From contig JARLHR010000097.1 in the NCBI GenBank assembly GCA_031292145.1, forward strand, positions 62,001 through 126,000: 64,000 bases of DNA, written 5' to 3'. The position numbers and the translations under genes were made by a program. Origin of the DNA: Clostridium sp. GTDB lineage: Bacteria; Bacillota; Clostridia; Clostridiales; Clostridiaceae. The notes under the pieces were generated by a model. That model was not told the origin of the DNA, searched no databases, and was given only the letters and a program-made list of their open reading frames with translations. Shown here one piece after another: positions 25,762-35,942 of this stretch (position 1 is the first letter of the stretch; the number at the start of each line of letters is the position of its first letter).

Positions 25762-27804
25762 TTATGTATTCTTGAATTTACTCACTTCCTCAATCATATT
25801 CTTCACTTTTTCATTTTGCTTTAATGCAGAGGATGCAACTTCTGATGAAAAATTACTTATCTGTTCTGCCGATGCAAATATTTCCTCAGATGTAGCAGAA
25901 ATTTCCTGTGCTACTGTTGACGTGGAATCGACCTTTTCCATAATCTCATTCTTTTGAGAATTGATTTGATTAGTGGATACATCAATATTCTCAATTTGAG
26001 GAACTATTACAGAGACTGCATTTACTATTTCCTTAAAAGAATCTATAGAATTGTTAATAACCATAATCTGCATGTTTAATTCTTTACTTGCATATTCAGT
26101 AGTTTCAATAGTCGCTTCATTTTCTTTTGAAATAGTCATAATCAAATTACTAATATTTTCAGAAGATGCCTTTGACTGTTCTGCAAGCTTTCTTATTTCT
26201 GCGGCAACCACTGCAAATCCTTTACCTGCTTCGCCGGCTCTAGCCGCTTCAATTGCTGCATTTAAAGCTAAAAGATTAGTCTGTTCTGCAATACTATTAA
26301 TTAGATTTGTTATTTCTGTAATTTTATTTACATTTACTTTTAAAATATCAACTTTATCTTTTACCTTCTCAAAAGATACATTTATATTATTTATAGAAGT
26401 TGCTAGTGTTTTCAGAGTTTCATTGCTGTTAGTTGCCATTACTTCAATTCTTGAAGCATTGTATACTGCATCTTTTATGGAAGTAAAAATGCTTTCAAGA
26501 TTTCCAGTAAATTCGCCTACCAAATGAGAAATATGCAGTAAATCTTCTGCCTGAGCTGCTACACCTTCTGTAATATCTCTTATTGCAAAGGAAACTTCTT
26601 TAGATGAAGCCTCCATATTTTGTGATACTAAACTTAATTCTTTTGAATGTTCCTGAATATGTCCTGAAGCATCTTTTACCTGCAGCGCTAATATGTTTAC
26701 CTTGCTAACCATAATATTAAAGCTAGCATTCAACTGCCCAATTTCATCATCTGATCCAGTTTTTAGCTTTAAATTTAAATAACCATCACCCACTTTTTTC
26801 ATTGCATCCATTAAATTCTTTATAGGCTTTGAAATAGAGTGAGAGATCTTTATTGAGACGAGTATTGTTAATATAAAGCAAATTATACTTATAATAATTA
26901 TTATATTTCTTATATTATTGGCAGAACTGCTAATTTCGCTATAAGGAATTTCCGCTACATACTTCCAATTAGTAGTTTCTGAAACCGCATGTACAGTTAA
27001 TACATCTCTTTTGCTTGAAGCATCATTATATACAAAGTTTCCAGTACTATCCTTGGCCATTTTATTCACAAGCTCTTGATTGTCTAAACTTTTTCCTAGC
27101 AAATCTTGCTTAGGATGTGACATTACTATATTGTCTTGGTCTAAAATATACATAAATCCACTATCCCCTATTTTAGCATTATCTAGAGCTTTTTGAAATT
27201 CAGCTGCCTTTATATTCATTACTAATACGCCTGCAATTTTATCACCATTTAAATCCTTTAACAACCTGACATTGCTTACAAACAAAGTCGTTTTATCTGG
27301 TGAAAATTCATCATAATGAGGTGGAATCCAAAATCCTTTACCATTTAATTCAATTGCTTTTTTATAAAATTCTGAATCCTTAACCTTAGATAACTGTGAT
27401 GCATTAATAGATATCATAGGGTACCCTATTGTAACACCATCGGGATTTATTATGTATGTACTCTCTACTAACGAATTAGACACCATTATCCCACTTAAAA
27501 TTTTTGAAGCATCTGTGATAATTTCATCCTTTTGCTTTTCTTTATAATCTGTTGTTAAAACTTTTCTCAACTCACTATTAGTTAACAATTGAATAGAATA
27601 ATTATTAACTGTTTCTGCTATATAATCAACATAGTTTTTATTCTGTTCCAAAATTTCGCTAGTTGAAGAGATAACATTTTTCTCCATAGTATTTTTAACG
27701 TTTATAAAACTGGTAACTCCTAAGCACAAAAGAGTTATTAAAATAATAGATGTAAAAGCAAAAACAAGTCTTGTAAATATCGTATTTTTAAGTTTAAATT
27801 TCAT
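25762..27804 (-). CDS. Methyl-accepting chemotaxis protein (Cache-type sensor)
   Basis: 680-residue chemoreceptor. N-terminal membrane helix (about 12-34), an extracellular Cache-like sensor ([13 protein letters not shown], then [26 protein letters not shown] in parts, [19 protein letters not shown]), a second helix near 290-310, HAMP region ([21 protein letters not shown]) and the signalling hairpin tip [19 protein letters not shown]. It sits 55 nt downstream of a sugar-binding lipoprotein gene on the same strand. The two are probably one unit in which the lipoprotein presents a ligand or acts as a co-receptor. Confidence 0.92.
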   Translation of the reverse strand: MKFKLKNTIFTRLVFAFTSIILITLLCLGVTSFINVKNTMEKNVISSTSEILEQNKNYVDYIAETVNNYSIQLLTNSELRKVLTTDYKEKQKDEIITDASKILSGIMVSNSLVESTYIINPDGVTIGYPMISINASQLSKVKDSEFYKKAIELNGKGFWIPPHYDEFSPDKTTLFVSNVRLLKDLNGDKIAGVLVMNIKAAEFQKALDNAKIGDSGFMYILDQDNIVMSHPKQDLLGKSLDNQELVNKMAKDSTGNFVYNDASSKRDVLTVHAVSETTNWKYVAEIPYSEISSSANNIRNIIIIISIICFILTILVSIKISHSISKPIKNLMDAMKKVGDGYLNLKLKTGSDDEIGQLNASFNIMVSKVNILALQVKDASGHIQEHSKELSLVSQNMEASSKEVSFAIRDITEGVAAQAEDLLHISHLVGEFTGNLESIFTSIKDAVYNASRIEVMATNSNETLKTLATSINNINVSFEKVKDKVDILKVNVNKITEITNLINSIAEQTNLLALNAAIEAARAGEAGKGFAVVAAEIRKLAEQSKASSENISNLIMTISKENEATIETTEYASKELNMQIMVINNSIDSFKEIVNAVSVIVPQIENIDVSTNQINSQKNEIMEKVDSTSTVAQEISATSEEIFASAEQISNFSSEVASSALKQNEKVKNMIEEVSKFKNT

Positions 27805-27859
27805 TTAAAAATCCTCCCTCATTTCTTAATCCATAATTATTTATTTAATATAAGAATTC

Positions 27860-28960
27860 TTAATAGATTTTTAAAGGACTTGGATAAAGAGTTTCAGGAT
27901 GTTTTAAATAATCCATCACGTTACTTTTATCTACTATTTTTGTTGGTATTTCAACATATCCCCCTTTAAAGGATTTATTAAGGGCTTCCACAGCCACTTG
28001 AAGGGCAATTTCTCCTGTATTAAACGGACTAGCGCTTACTGTTGCTGTAACCTTATTTGCTGCAATTGCTTCAAAACAGCTGGTGTCACCATCGTTTCCT
28101 AAAAAGATTATATCATTCCTACCCATTTCTTCTGCTGCCTTCTGTGCTCCGATAATTTCATAGTCATTTGCTGCAAACATCATTTTTATATTAGGATTTG
28201 CTTTTAACATGCTTAGTGCTGCTGCTTTTCCTCCTTCTACATTCCATTGTCCATCTGCACTTGCTTTTACATTTAAATTAGATGAATTTTTAATCCCCTC
28301 TAAGAATCCTCCGCATCTTTCTGTAGATAAATATCCCGGCGATCCTTCAATTATTCCAACTTCCATTGCATTACCTTTCGCTAAATTTGCAGCATATTCC
28401 CCTATTGACTTTGTCCCTGAACTCTGCTTATACCCTACTATACCGTGAATAGGTGTTGGAAAATTCTTAAAATCTGAGTTTACAATAATTACAACTATCC
28501 CTTGATCTACAGCCTTCTTTATCAGCGGTGCTTCTTTTTTATCATCGAGTGTTGATAAAATAATCGCATCCACTTTGTTTTCAATAACTTCCTCTAGTAA
28601 GGAAATCTGACCATTAATGTCTTCTCCACTTTGTGGTGCTAGCATAAATGTATCTACTCCAAGTTTCGCGCTAGCGCTTTTTATTCCCTGGCCGATGGCC
28701 ATATAGAAGTTAAATTCTGTGGCTGGTGGCAAATATGCTATTTTGGGTACTTTGCCCTGAGTATATTGCAAATGTTCAAAACTTGCTTGTGAATCATTCT
28801 CAATGGGTTCAGGGCTATCATACTGGATAACTTTTGAACTTGTAAAAGCTTTCTTTTCTGTTAAATCATCGGATTTAGTTTTAATCGAACATGCTGTCAT
28901 AATTAAAGTTAAGATTAAAAAGAAGACTGAATAAATAAATATACATCTTATTTTTTTCAT
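27860..28960 (-). CDS. Sugar-type periplasmic binding lipoprotein without transporter genes
   Basis: 366 residues of the ribose/galactose-binding (type I PBP) family. Lipobox MTAC with Cys24, then KIAYLPPATEFNFYMAIGQGI, VDAIILSTLDD, GIIEGSPGYLSTERCGGFLEGI in parts, MMFAANDYEIIGAQKA and FLGNDGDTSCFEAI. No permease or ATPase follows; the next gene is a chemoreceptor. Likely a ligand-sensing component for chemotaxis. AI-2-binding LsrB and LuxP are members of the same superfamily, so a signal molecule rather than a sugar cannot be excluded. Confidence 0.85.
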   Translation of the reverse strand: MKKIRCIFIYSVFFLILTLIMTACSIKTKSDDLTEKKAFTSSKVIQYDSPEPIENDSQASFEHLQYTQGKVPKIAYLPPATEFNFYMAIGQGIKSASAKLGVDTFMLAPQSGEDINGQISLLEEVIENKVDAIILSTLDDKKEAPLIKKAVDQGIVVIIVNSDFKNFPTPIHGIVGYKQSSGTKSIGEYAANLAKGNAMEVGIIEGSPGYLSTERCGGFLEGIKNSSNLNVKASADGQWNVEGGKAAALSMLKANPNIKMMFAANDYEIIGAQKAAEEMGRNDIIFLGNDGDTSCFEAIAANKVTATVSASPFNTGEIALQVAVEALNKSFKGGYVEIPTKIVDKSNVMDYLKHPETLYPSPLKIY

Positions 28961-29015
28961 AAAACATCACCACCTAATCATATACTACTCTTGGGACTTT
29001 ATTTATATATAACAC

Positions 29016-29062
29016 TTATAAGGAAACCTCAAGGGAAATTTCACTTCCAGGTTTCCTTATAA
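29016..29062 (-). terminator. Terminator after the OYE-type reductase gene
   Basis: Perfect 14-bp stem TTATAAGGAAACCT / AGGTTTCCTTATAA (29016-29029, 29049-29062). It lies between the reductase stop and the lipoprotein start, and may work in the minus direction. Confidence 0.6.
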
Positions 29063-29096
29063 AAATATTATTAAAATACTCAAAATTTATTAGATA

Positions 29097-31034
29097 TTAT
29101 TTTATATTAAGTGCAGCTTCATATCCTTCTTTTACAGATGCTATCCCATCTGCTACTCCAGTAATATCTCCAGCTTTAGTATATGGGTATTTTCCTTTTA
29201 TAATTTCTTCAAGAGCCAAGTTAGGTCTAGAACCTATAGCTAAGATTATTTGATCAGTTGATATTTCCTCAGAAACCCCATTCTTGCTAACAACTATGCT
29301 ATTTTCTCTAATCTCTTCTAATTTAGTTCCTAATCTAGTAACTACCTTGTTATGCTCTAAACTCTTCATCATAAATGCTTTAGGTATTCCTGCCATCTCT
29401 TCTAGATGTGTCTCTCTCATCTCTACTACAGTTACAGAAGATCCATGAACTGCTAGATGTTCAGCTGTTTCCATACCTACTAATCCTCCACCTACAATAA
29501 CTACATTTCTACCTGGCATAACTTTTCCTGATAAAATCTCATTAACTTGTACTATATTTTTATTTGTTTCTATTCCCTTAAATGGAATCGTAATTGGATT
29601 AGCTCCAGCAGAAAGAATTATATGATCTGGATTAAAAGTATTTATAACCTCTTCTGTAACCTCTGTATTTAGATTTACTTTAACATTAAGCTTTTCTAGT
29701 TGACCTTTCAAATATACCACAAATGAATTAAACACTTCTTTTCCTGGTGGTATAGCTGCAAATAACCATTGACCGCCTAATCTGTTAGCTTTTTCAAATA
29801 TCTCAACGGTGTGTCCTTTAGTTGCAGCTACAACTCCAGCCTGCATTCCAGCTAATCCACCACCTATAATCATAACTTTTTTAGGATTAGCTACTTTCTC
29901 TAAATTGTATTCTCCTTCACGACCAGTTCTAGGATTTACTAAACATGAAACTGGTTTTTGAACACCTATATATCCTTGACATCCTTGATCACAAGATATA
30001 CAAGGAACAATATCGTCTAACCTTCCTTCCATGACTTTTTTAGGGAAGGAAGGGTCAGCTATAGAAGCTCTTCCTATGGCTACAAAATCTGCTTTTCCTT
30101 GTTTTAGTATAGATTCAGCTACAAACGGAGTATTAATCTTATTAACTGCAATTACAGGTATACTTACAACAGATTTGATATCTTTAGCTAAATCTGAGAA
30201 TAGAGCTGTAGGAGCTTGGTATGGTGCTGAAGGAAGATATCCTGTTTTATAAACTGCTCCAGATACATGTATAGCTTTAATCCCTGCACCTTCAAGAATA
30301 GTCGCTATAATTTTTGAATCTTCGATAGTAAGTCCGCCCTCTACAAACTCATCAGCACTTATTCTATAAGTGATAACAAAATCTTTTCCAACTTTTTCAT
30401 AAGCTTTGTTTATGATATTTAAAGGAAATCTTAAACGGTTCATTAAGTTTCCACCATAAATATCAGTTCTTTTATTTGAAAAAGGAGATACAAATTGATT
30501 AATTAAATATCCGTGAGCACCATGAAGTTCAATTCCATCATATCCTGCTTTTTGTGCTCTTACTATTGAAGCTACGAATTTATCTTCTAACTCTACTACT
30601 TCTTCTAATGTCAATTCATGAGGAACTTCAAATATTGCTGGATCATGTACTGCTGATGGAGCTACAGGTTGTTGACCCATTACAGATTGACTAGCTTCAC
30701 GTCCTGCATGATATATCTGAACAAAAATTTTAGCTCCATGAGCTTGAACTCTACTTGTTAATTCCTTGTGCTTCTCTATTTGAGAATCATCCCAAAGACC
30801 AGCCAGTTTTGTAAATCCTGCTCCACGAGGCTCTACTGCATTATCCTCAGCTATTATAAGACCAAACCCACCTTTAGCTTTCTCTTCATAATATCTGATA
30901 TATCTTTCTGTAAGATTACCGTCTTCATCTGCATATTCAGTCAACATAGGCGGAACCGCTAAACGATTTTTAATTTCTAAATTTCCTATCTTTCCTGGTT
31001 TAAACATCTCTTTAAACATTTCTTTTTTAAACAT
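29097..31034 (-). CDS. NADH:flavin oxidoreductase, 2,4-dienoyl-CoA/2-enoate reductase type
   Basis: 645 residues: an Old Yellow Enzyme TIM barrel binding FMN (1-360: NRLAVPPMLTEYADEDG, GYDGIELHGAHGYLINQFVSPFSNKRTDIYGG in parts), a [4Fe-4S] motif CISCDQGCQGYIGVQKPVSC, and a C-terminal pyridine-nucleotide/FAD domain (VMIIGGGLAGMQAG, NVVIVGGGLVGMETAEHLA). Such enzymes reduce activated C=C bonds of enoates or dienoyl-CoAs. Transcribed alone, with terminators on both sides. Paralogue of the 48853-50964 gene but without its insertion. Confidence 0.9.
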   Translation of the reverse strand: MFKKEMFKEMFKPGKIGNLEIKNRLAVPPMLTEYADEDGNLTERYIRYYEEKAKGGFGLIIAEDNAVEPRGAGFTKLAGLWDDSQIEKHKELTSRVQAHGAKIFVQIYHAGREASQSVMGQQPVAPSAVHDPAIFEVPHELTLEEVVELEDKFVASIVRAQKAGYDGIELHGAHGYLINQFVSPFSNKRTDIYGGNLMNRLRFPLNIINKAYEKVGKDFVITYRISADEFVEGGLTIEDSKIIATILEGAGIKAIHVSGAVYKTGYLPSAPYQAPTALFSDLAKDIKSVVSIPVIAVNKINTPFVAESILKQGKADFVAIGRASIADPSFPKKVMEGRLDDIVPCISCDQGCQGYIGVQKPVSCLVNPRTGREGEYNLEKVANPKKVMIIGGGLAGMQAGVVAATKGHTVEIFEKANRLGGQWLFAAIPPGKEVFNSFVVYLKGQLEKLNVKVNLNTEVTEEVINTFNPDHIILSAGANPITIPFKGIETNKNIVQVNEILSGKVMPGRNVVIVGGGLVGMETAEHLAVHGSSVTVVEMRETHLEEMAGIPKAFMMKSLEHNKVVTRLGTKLEEIRENSIVVSKNGVSEEISTDQIILAIGSRPNLALEEIIKGKYPYTKAGDITGVADGIASVKEGYEAALNIK

Positions 31035-31260
31035 ATTCTTCTTTACTCCTCATCTTTTTGTAATTTCCCATAACGAACATTGTTTCCTTCAATCAGTTCT
31101 TCACTATTTCACATATTTTAATACCTTGATAAATTAAAGAAATTTTTTATTTTAAAATATTTAAGAATATATAAAACGCATACTTTTTTATAATACAACT
31201 TACCCAAAAGTTTGAATTACTATAACAAGTATAAAATCTCAACTAAAAAGTCTTTCTTTA

Positions 31261-31296
31261 AATATTTGAATTGGTATGTTTACCAATTCAAATATT
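31261..31296. terminator. Hairpin between aldolase and reductase genes
   Basis: Perfect 16-bp stem AATATTTGAATTGGTA / TACCAATTCAAATATT with a TGTT loop. It follows the aldolase gene (minus), so a terminator is likely, although the T tract is poor. The rest of the gap 31035-31447 shows nothing more. Confidence 0.55.
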
Positions 31297-31447
31297 CTAT
31301 ATAGGGGTCAACCTAACTTCTTATAAACCGAAAATATACACTGCATCTTTGTAATTCACGAACCTAATATTCAATATTTCTGATATATCTTGCTTCATTG
31401 AAATTTACATCTATCATTTGATTTCTTCCAATTTAAACAGCTAAAAA

Positions 31448-32311
31448 CTAAGCCTTGTTAACAGAACCAAAAAGATCGATTTTTTCTTTAACTGAAGCTT
31501 TAATGGCTTCAAAACCTGGAGCTATTATTTTACGTGGATCAAAGCCTTTGCCCTCCAAATCTTTTCCAGCTTCAATATACTTACGAGTAGCATCTGCGAA
31601 AGCTAATTGAAGTTCAGTGTTAACATTGATTTTAGCAACACCTAAAGATATAGCTTTTTTAATCATATCTGTAGGGATACCTGTACCACCATGTAATACT
31701 AGAGGAATGTCACCAGTAGCTACCTTGATTTTAGCTAACGCTTCAAAATCTAAGCCTTTCCAGTTTGCAGGGTATTTACCGTGTATGTTACCTATACCAG
31801 CTGCAAGCATTGTAACTCCCAAGTCAGCTACTTGTTTGCATTCGTTTGGATCTGCAATTTCACCTGCTCCAATTACGCCATCTTCTTCTCCTCCAATTGA
31901 ACCAACTTCTGCTTCAACAGAAATTCCTTTTTCATTAGCGATTCTTATTATTTCTTTAGTTTTTTCAATATTTTCATCGATTGAATAATGAGAACCATCG
32001 AACATTACGGAAGAGAAACCAGCTTCAATTACTTTTAAAACTTCTTCATAGCTACCGTGATCAATGTGCAATGCAACAGGAACAGTAATATTTAGATCTT
32101 TTAATAATCCATTAACCATACCTACTACAGTATGGTATCCCCCCATGTATTTTCCTGCACCTTCAGATACGCCTAAAATTACTGGTGAATTGTTTTCTTG
32201 AACTGTTAATAAAATTGCTTTAGTCCATTCTAAATTATTGATATTGAATTGACCAACAGCATACTTTCCTTCTCTAGCTTTGTTTAACATTTCTTTTGCT
32301 GAAACTAACAT
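31448..32311 (-). CDS. fba: Class II fructose-1,6-bisphosphate aldolase
   Basis: Zinc aldolase cleaving fructose-1,6-bisphosphate (or a ketohexose relative such as tagatose bisphosphate). 287 residues: GQFNINNLEW, ALHIDHGSYEEV with zinc His, SVMFDGSHYS, SVEAEVGSIGGEEDG, GIGNIHGKYP, LVLHGGTGIP and KINVNTELQ. Start ATG 32311 is chosen because GGAGG lies immediately before it; the upstream in-frame ATG would place that site inside the coding sequence. Last gene of the transketolase operon. Confidence 0.92.
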   Translation of the reverse strand: MLVSAKEMLNKAREGKYAVGQFNINNLEWTKAILLTVQENNSPVILGVSEGAGKYMGGYHTVVGMVNGLLKDLNITVPVALHIDHGSYEEVLKVIEAGFSSVMFDGSHYSIDENIEKTKEIIRIANEKGISVEAEVGSIGGEEDGVIGAGEIADPNECKQVADLGVTMLAAGIGNIHGKYPANWKGLDFEALAKIKVATGDIPLVLHGGTGIPTDMIKKAISLGVAKINVNTELQLAFADATRKYIEAGKDLEGKGFDPRKIIAPGFEAIKASVKEKIDLFGSVNKA

Positions 32312-32416
32312 ATGCACCTCCATAAAATATATTTTTATATAAAATTAAATATATACTAAACCTCTAATTATTTATCCATTCAAGCTAAAAGTTCACGTAA
32401 TATATCTGAAAATACT

Positions 32417-32740
32417 TTATTTTACTAATTTATATACTGTTAATCTCATATTTTTCGCGAAAGTTCTTTCCATTTGGGGTAGTAATTCAGTTAAATAATC
32501 AGAGTCACAATGAATTTTTAAGGATTTCAAATCTTTCCATTCTTCAATGAAAGAGAACATTGTCATGTTATCTAAATTTTCTATGCCAAACATGTCTATT
32601 TCTAAATTTCTTTCAAAAAGTTCATACTTTATATTACCTGGTTGGTTTTTTCTTGTTAAGTCAATTAATTTAGAACAAACTTCTTTGAATGTATTAACCT
32701 CCTCGTTTCTTACATAACACTCAGCTACTATTTTAATCAT
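32417..32740 (-). CDS. Antibiotic-biosynthesis-monooxygenase (ABM) domain protein
   Basis: 107 residues with the small ferredoxin-like ABM fold: IKIVAECYVRNEEVNTFKEV, RKNQPGNIKYELFERN, FSFIEEWKDLKSLKIHCDS. Function of stand-alone members is mostly unknown; some oxidise or bind quinones or alpha-hydroxy aldehydes. It sits between pfkA and fba. A second ABM gene (38006-38293) flanks the same activator, which is unusual and suggests a shared role in the sigma-54 regulon. Confidence 0.8.
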   Translation of the reverse strand: MIKIVAECYVRNEEVNTFKEVCSKLIDLTRKNQPGNIKYELFERNLEIDMFGIENLDNMTMFSFIEEWKDLKSLKIHCDSDYLTELLPQMERTFAKNMRLTVYKLVK

Positions 32741-32771
32741 TTTTATCAGATCCTTTCATATATAATATTTT

Positions 32772-33722
32772 TTATAAAAGTATATTTAACAAATCATATT
32801 CTGATTCTTTGTTAACATTTTTATAATTTACTTCATCAAAATCTACATCTATTATTTGATTTTCTCTAATTCCAACAGCCTTTCCCGTGAAACCATTCAT
32901 CAATAATTCTACGGCTTTAGCACCCATTTTACTTGCTAATACCCTGTCAAAAGCAGATGGGCTTCCTCCTCTTTGGATAAATCCCAAGACAGTTGTTCTT
33001 ATGCTAATTTTTAGTTTTTCTTCTATATATTTTTGAAGCTCCTCTATGCAATACATTCTTTCAGTAATTATTATTACGTTATCGTTTTTACCCCTACTTA
33101 TATTTTCACTTAATTTTGTGCATATGGTTGCAAAATCTAATTGCTTTTCAGGCGTAGATATTATTTCTCCTCCGCCTGCCAAAGCTGAATATAACGCTAA
33201 GTCACCACAATATCTTCCCATTACCTCTACAATAGTAGTTTTTTCATGAGAAGAATCTGTATCTTTGATTTTCCCAATACATTCTAGTACTGTATTTAAA
33301 GTTGTATCAAATCCTATGCAATAATCTGTATAAGCTAAATCATTATCAATAGTTGCTGGTAATCCTATAACTTTTACACCTAATTTGTTGAGCTTTTGTG
33401 CTCCTTGAAAAGAACCATCCCCTCCAATTACAACTAAACTATCTATTCCAAATTTCTCTAATACTTTTAAGGCCTTTTTTCTACCTTGTTCTTCCATGAA
33501 TTCTAGACATCTAGCTGTTTTTAGTATAGTTCCTCCTTTTTCTGCAATATTATTTACATCTATCGTGCTTAGCTTAATCAATTCTTCTTCTATCAGGCCT
33601 TTATATCCATGATTTATACCAAAAACTTCCGCATTGTTATAATTTGCTGATTTTACTACCGCTCTTATAGCAGCATTCATTCCCGGAGAATCTCCGCCAC
33701 TGGTCAAAACACCTATTTTCAT
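32772..33722 (-). CDS. pfkA: 6-phosphofructokinase
   Basis: 316 residues: KIGVLTSGGDSPGMNAAIRAVV, VVIGGDGSFQGA, PATIDNDLAYTDYCIGFDTTLN in parts (catalytic Asp) and EVMGRYCGDLALYSALAGGGE. ATG 33722 with AGGTGA 6 nt upstream is preferred over the GTG three codons earlier. The residue after GGDGS indicates an ATP-dependent enzyme. It is encoded with transketolase and aldolase and so is probably a second, condition-specific PFK in addition to the housekeeping gene. Confidence 0.92.
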   Translation of the reverse strand: MKIGVLTSGGDSPGMNAAIRAVVKSANYNNAEVFGINHGYKGLIEEELIKLSTIDVNNIAEKGGTILKTARCLEFMEEQGRKKALKVLEKFGIDSLVVIGGDGSFQGAQKLNKLGVKVIGLPATIDNDLAYTDYCIGFDTTLNTVLECIGKIKDTDSSHEKTTIVEVMGRYCGDLALYSALAGGGEIISTPEKQLDFATICTKLSENISRGKNDNVIIITERMYCIEELQKYIEEKLKISIRTTVLGFIQRGGSPSAFDRVLASKMGAKAVELLMNGFTGKAVGIRENQIIDVDFDEVNYKNVNKESEYDLLNILL

Positions 33723-33804
33723 TAACTTCACCTACTACTTACGTGTTTTAAAATATCTTTAAATAGATAATTATTAAAAATTTTATTCATTCTTAATATT
33801 AAGT

Positions 33805-34743
33805 TTATTTTTTCTCTAAAACTTCTTTAACTGCTTGAACAATCTTTTCTTTAGTTAGTCCAAATCTCTCTTTTAGATAATCTAATTTTCCAACCTCTCC
33901 AAATTCATCTTGTATTCCAACTGCTCTTACGGGAACTGGATATTCTGCCACTAGAACTTCTGCTACTGCACTATTTAAACCACCAATTACATTATGATTT
34001 TCACAAGTAACTACTGCTCCTGTTTTCCTTGCAGATTTTACTACTGCTTCTCTATCAATTGGTTTTATTGTATGAATATTTATTATTTCAGCATCTATTC
34101 CTTCTGCTTTTAAGATTTTTTCAGCTTCTAACGCTTCATTTACCATTATTCCTGTTGCAAAGATAGTAATATCTTTTCCTTCTTTTAATGCATCTGCTTT
34201 AAATAAATCGAATTCATAATCTTCCTTGAAAATTACTGGTTGTACTTTTCTAAACATTCTAATATATACTGGTCCGTTATATTCAACAATTTTAGGCATT
34301 GCTTTTGCAAGTTGCATTGCATCTACCGGCTCAAATATTACCATATGCGGAAGACTTCTCATTACTCCAATATCTTCAAAAGCAGCATGAGTCCCCCCGT
34401 TTATTTCTGCTGTAATTCCTGGATCTGATCCAACTATTTTTACGTTTGTTTTTGCATAATTTACTGATATTGCTATTTGATCACAAGCTCTTCTTGTAGC
34501 AAAGGCAGCAAAAGATCCTACAAAAGGAATAAATCCGTAAGCCGACATACCTGCTGCAAAGGCAGTCATATTTTGTTCTGCTATACCCATATTAAATACT
34601 CTATCTGGATATTTATCTTCCAATGGCCTTGTACCATTTGATGATGCTAAGTCGGCATCTAACACTACTATTCTTTCATCTTTTTCTATTAATTTTTCTA
34701 ATTCCTCAGCAAAAACTTTTCTTATTTCTACATTTTCATACAT
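33805..34743 (-). CDS. Transketolase C-terminal subunit (copy 1)
   Basis: 312 residues comprising the pyrimidine-binding and C-terminal domains of a split transketolase: VVLDADLASSNGTRPLEDKYPDRVFNMGIAEQNM in parts (Glu of the TPP ring), FAAFATRRACDQI, NGGTHAAFEDIGVMRSLPH and the final ENHNVIGGLNSAVAEVL. Seventeen nt after the N-terminal subunit gene. Moves two-carbon units between sugar phosphates. The fused form is normal in many bacteria; the split form is common in Clostridia. Confidence 0.9.
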   Translation of the reverse strand: MYENVEIRKVFAEELEKLIEKDERIVVLDADLASSNGTRPLEDKYPDRVFNMGIAEQNMTAFAAGMSAYGFIPFVGSFAAFATRRACDQIAISVNYAKTNVKIVGSDPGITAEINGGTHAAFEDIGVMRSLPHMVIFEPVDAMQLAKAMPKIVEYNGPVYIRMFRKVQPVIFKEDYEFDLFKADALKEGKDITIFATGIMVNEALEAEKILKAEGIDAEIINIHTIKPIDREAVVKSARKTGAVVTCENHNVIGGLNSAVAEVLVAEYPVPVRAVGIQDEFGEVGKLDYLKERFGLTKEKIVQAVKEVLEKK

Positions 34744-34759
34744 AATTATTTTCCCCCTG

Positions 34760-35584
34760 CTATTGAAGTCCTTCTATTGCTTTCTGCATTTGTTCTTTTG
34801 AAACATTCATATGGTGATTTTTGTATCCCAATTCTTCTGCGAAATCAACACCTTTACCCTTTACAGTATTTAGTATTATGGCAGTAGGCTTTCCCACAAA
34901 TTTCTTTGCCAATTCAATGGCTCCATCAATTTGTTCTACATCGTGACCATCTGATACTTCTATAACGTTAAATCCAAAAGCTTTCCATTTATCTCCTAAT
35001 GGATCTACTGGCATAATTTCTGAAACAAAATTATCAACTTGTCCATTATTCTTATCAACGAAGACTATTAAATTATCAAGTTTAAAATTTGCTGCAGACA
35101 TTGCTGCTTCCCAAATTTCTCCCTCTTGGCACTCGCCGTCTCCTACCATACAATATATTTTATTTTCATGATCTTTTAATTTTGCAGCTTTAGCCATACC
35201 TGCTGCTGCTGATAGACCTTGTCCTAGCGATCCAACTGTCATATCTACACCTTTGGCTTTATTCGCATCCGCATGGCTTGGTAAATTTGTTCCTGGTTTA
35301 TTCAATGTATCTAGTTCACTTATTGGGAAAAATCCTTGATCTGCTAATATTGCATATAACGCAGGCGCAGCATGCCCCTTAGATAGTACAAATCTATCTC
35401 TATCCTCTTGTGATGGATTTGAAGGCTCTACTTTCATATGTCTATAATATAAAGTTACTAAAGAATCTACTGCTGATAAAGATCCCCCTATATGTCCAAG
35501 TCCTAATGTTCCAATTTCATGAACTGTGTAACGACGAATTTCACTACACTTATTGACTAAAAACTCTTTCTCTTGACTATTCAT
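34760..35584 (-). CDS. Transketolase N-terminal subunit (copy 1)
   Basis: 274 residues with the TPP-diphosphate domain: GLGHIGGSLSAVDSLVTLYY, DRDRFVLSKGHAAPALYA, GSLGQGLSAAAGMA, MVGDGECQEGEIWEAAMSA and the GDGECQEG...N metal motif. First gene of tkt(N)-tkt(C)-pfkA-ABM-fba after the sigma-54 promoter at 35642. Its first codons and leader are duplicated at 41149-41261 before rpiB. Confidence 0.9.
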   Translation of the reverse strand: MNSQEKEFLVNKCSEIRRYTVHEIGTLGLGHIGGSLSAVDSLVTLYYRHMKVEPSNPSQEDRDRFVLSKGHAAPALYAILADQGFFPISELDTLNKPGTNLPSHADANKAKGVDMTVGSLGQGLSAAAGMAKAAKLKDHENKIYCMVGDGECQEGEIWEAAMSAANFKLDNLIVFVDKNNGQVDNFVSEIMPVDPLGDKWKAFGFNVIEVSDGHDVEQIDGAIELAKKFVGKPTAIILNTVKGKGVDFAEELGYKNHHMNVSKEQMQKAIEGLQ

Positions 35585-35641
35585 TTTTATACCTCCTAAG
35601 TTTATGATTGATTTATCTTCGTTTTCACATATATATTAGTA

Positions 35642-35657
35642 AGCAAGTATCATGCCA
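35642..35657 (-). promoter_or_regulatory. Sigma-54 promoter of the transketolase-1 operon
   Basis: Minus strand TGGCATGATACTTGCT, with correct -24/-12 spacing, about 58 nt before the start codon. Confidence 0.85.
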
Positions 35658-35831
35658 ACCTTCAGAAAATTTCATTTTATATGTACTTTATCTTTCCTAT
35701 TTCTTGTTTGAGCCCTTGAATTTACAATGTTTAGAACTTAGAAATACAATATTAATTTTAATCATCTTTAACTTTTCAAAGTTATGTATAATTCTAGTCT
35801 TCATGTTCTTACACATTGCAAGACAAAAAAA

Positions 35832-35878
35832 ATCCCGCTAATGGGAGATATTTTTCTCATACTTCCCAATAGCGAGAC
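35832..35878. promoter_or_regulatory. Paired activator-site candidates, transketolase-1 operon
   Basis: ATCCC-GCTAAT-GGGAG (35832-35847) and TTCCC-AATAGC-GAGAC (35863-35878), 31 bp apart and about 180-220 bp upstream of the sigma-54 promoter. The same pair also folds as a hairpin followed by T8 on the minus strand, so it can double as the terminator of the activator gene. Confidence 0.6.
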
Positions 35879-35942
35879 TTTGCTTTCTAACTAAAACTCA
35901 ATATTAAATTCTATTCATTAACGATCTATTTAATAATTTTAC

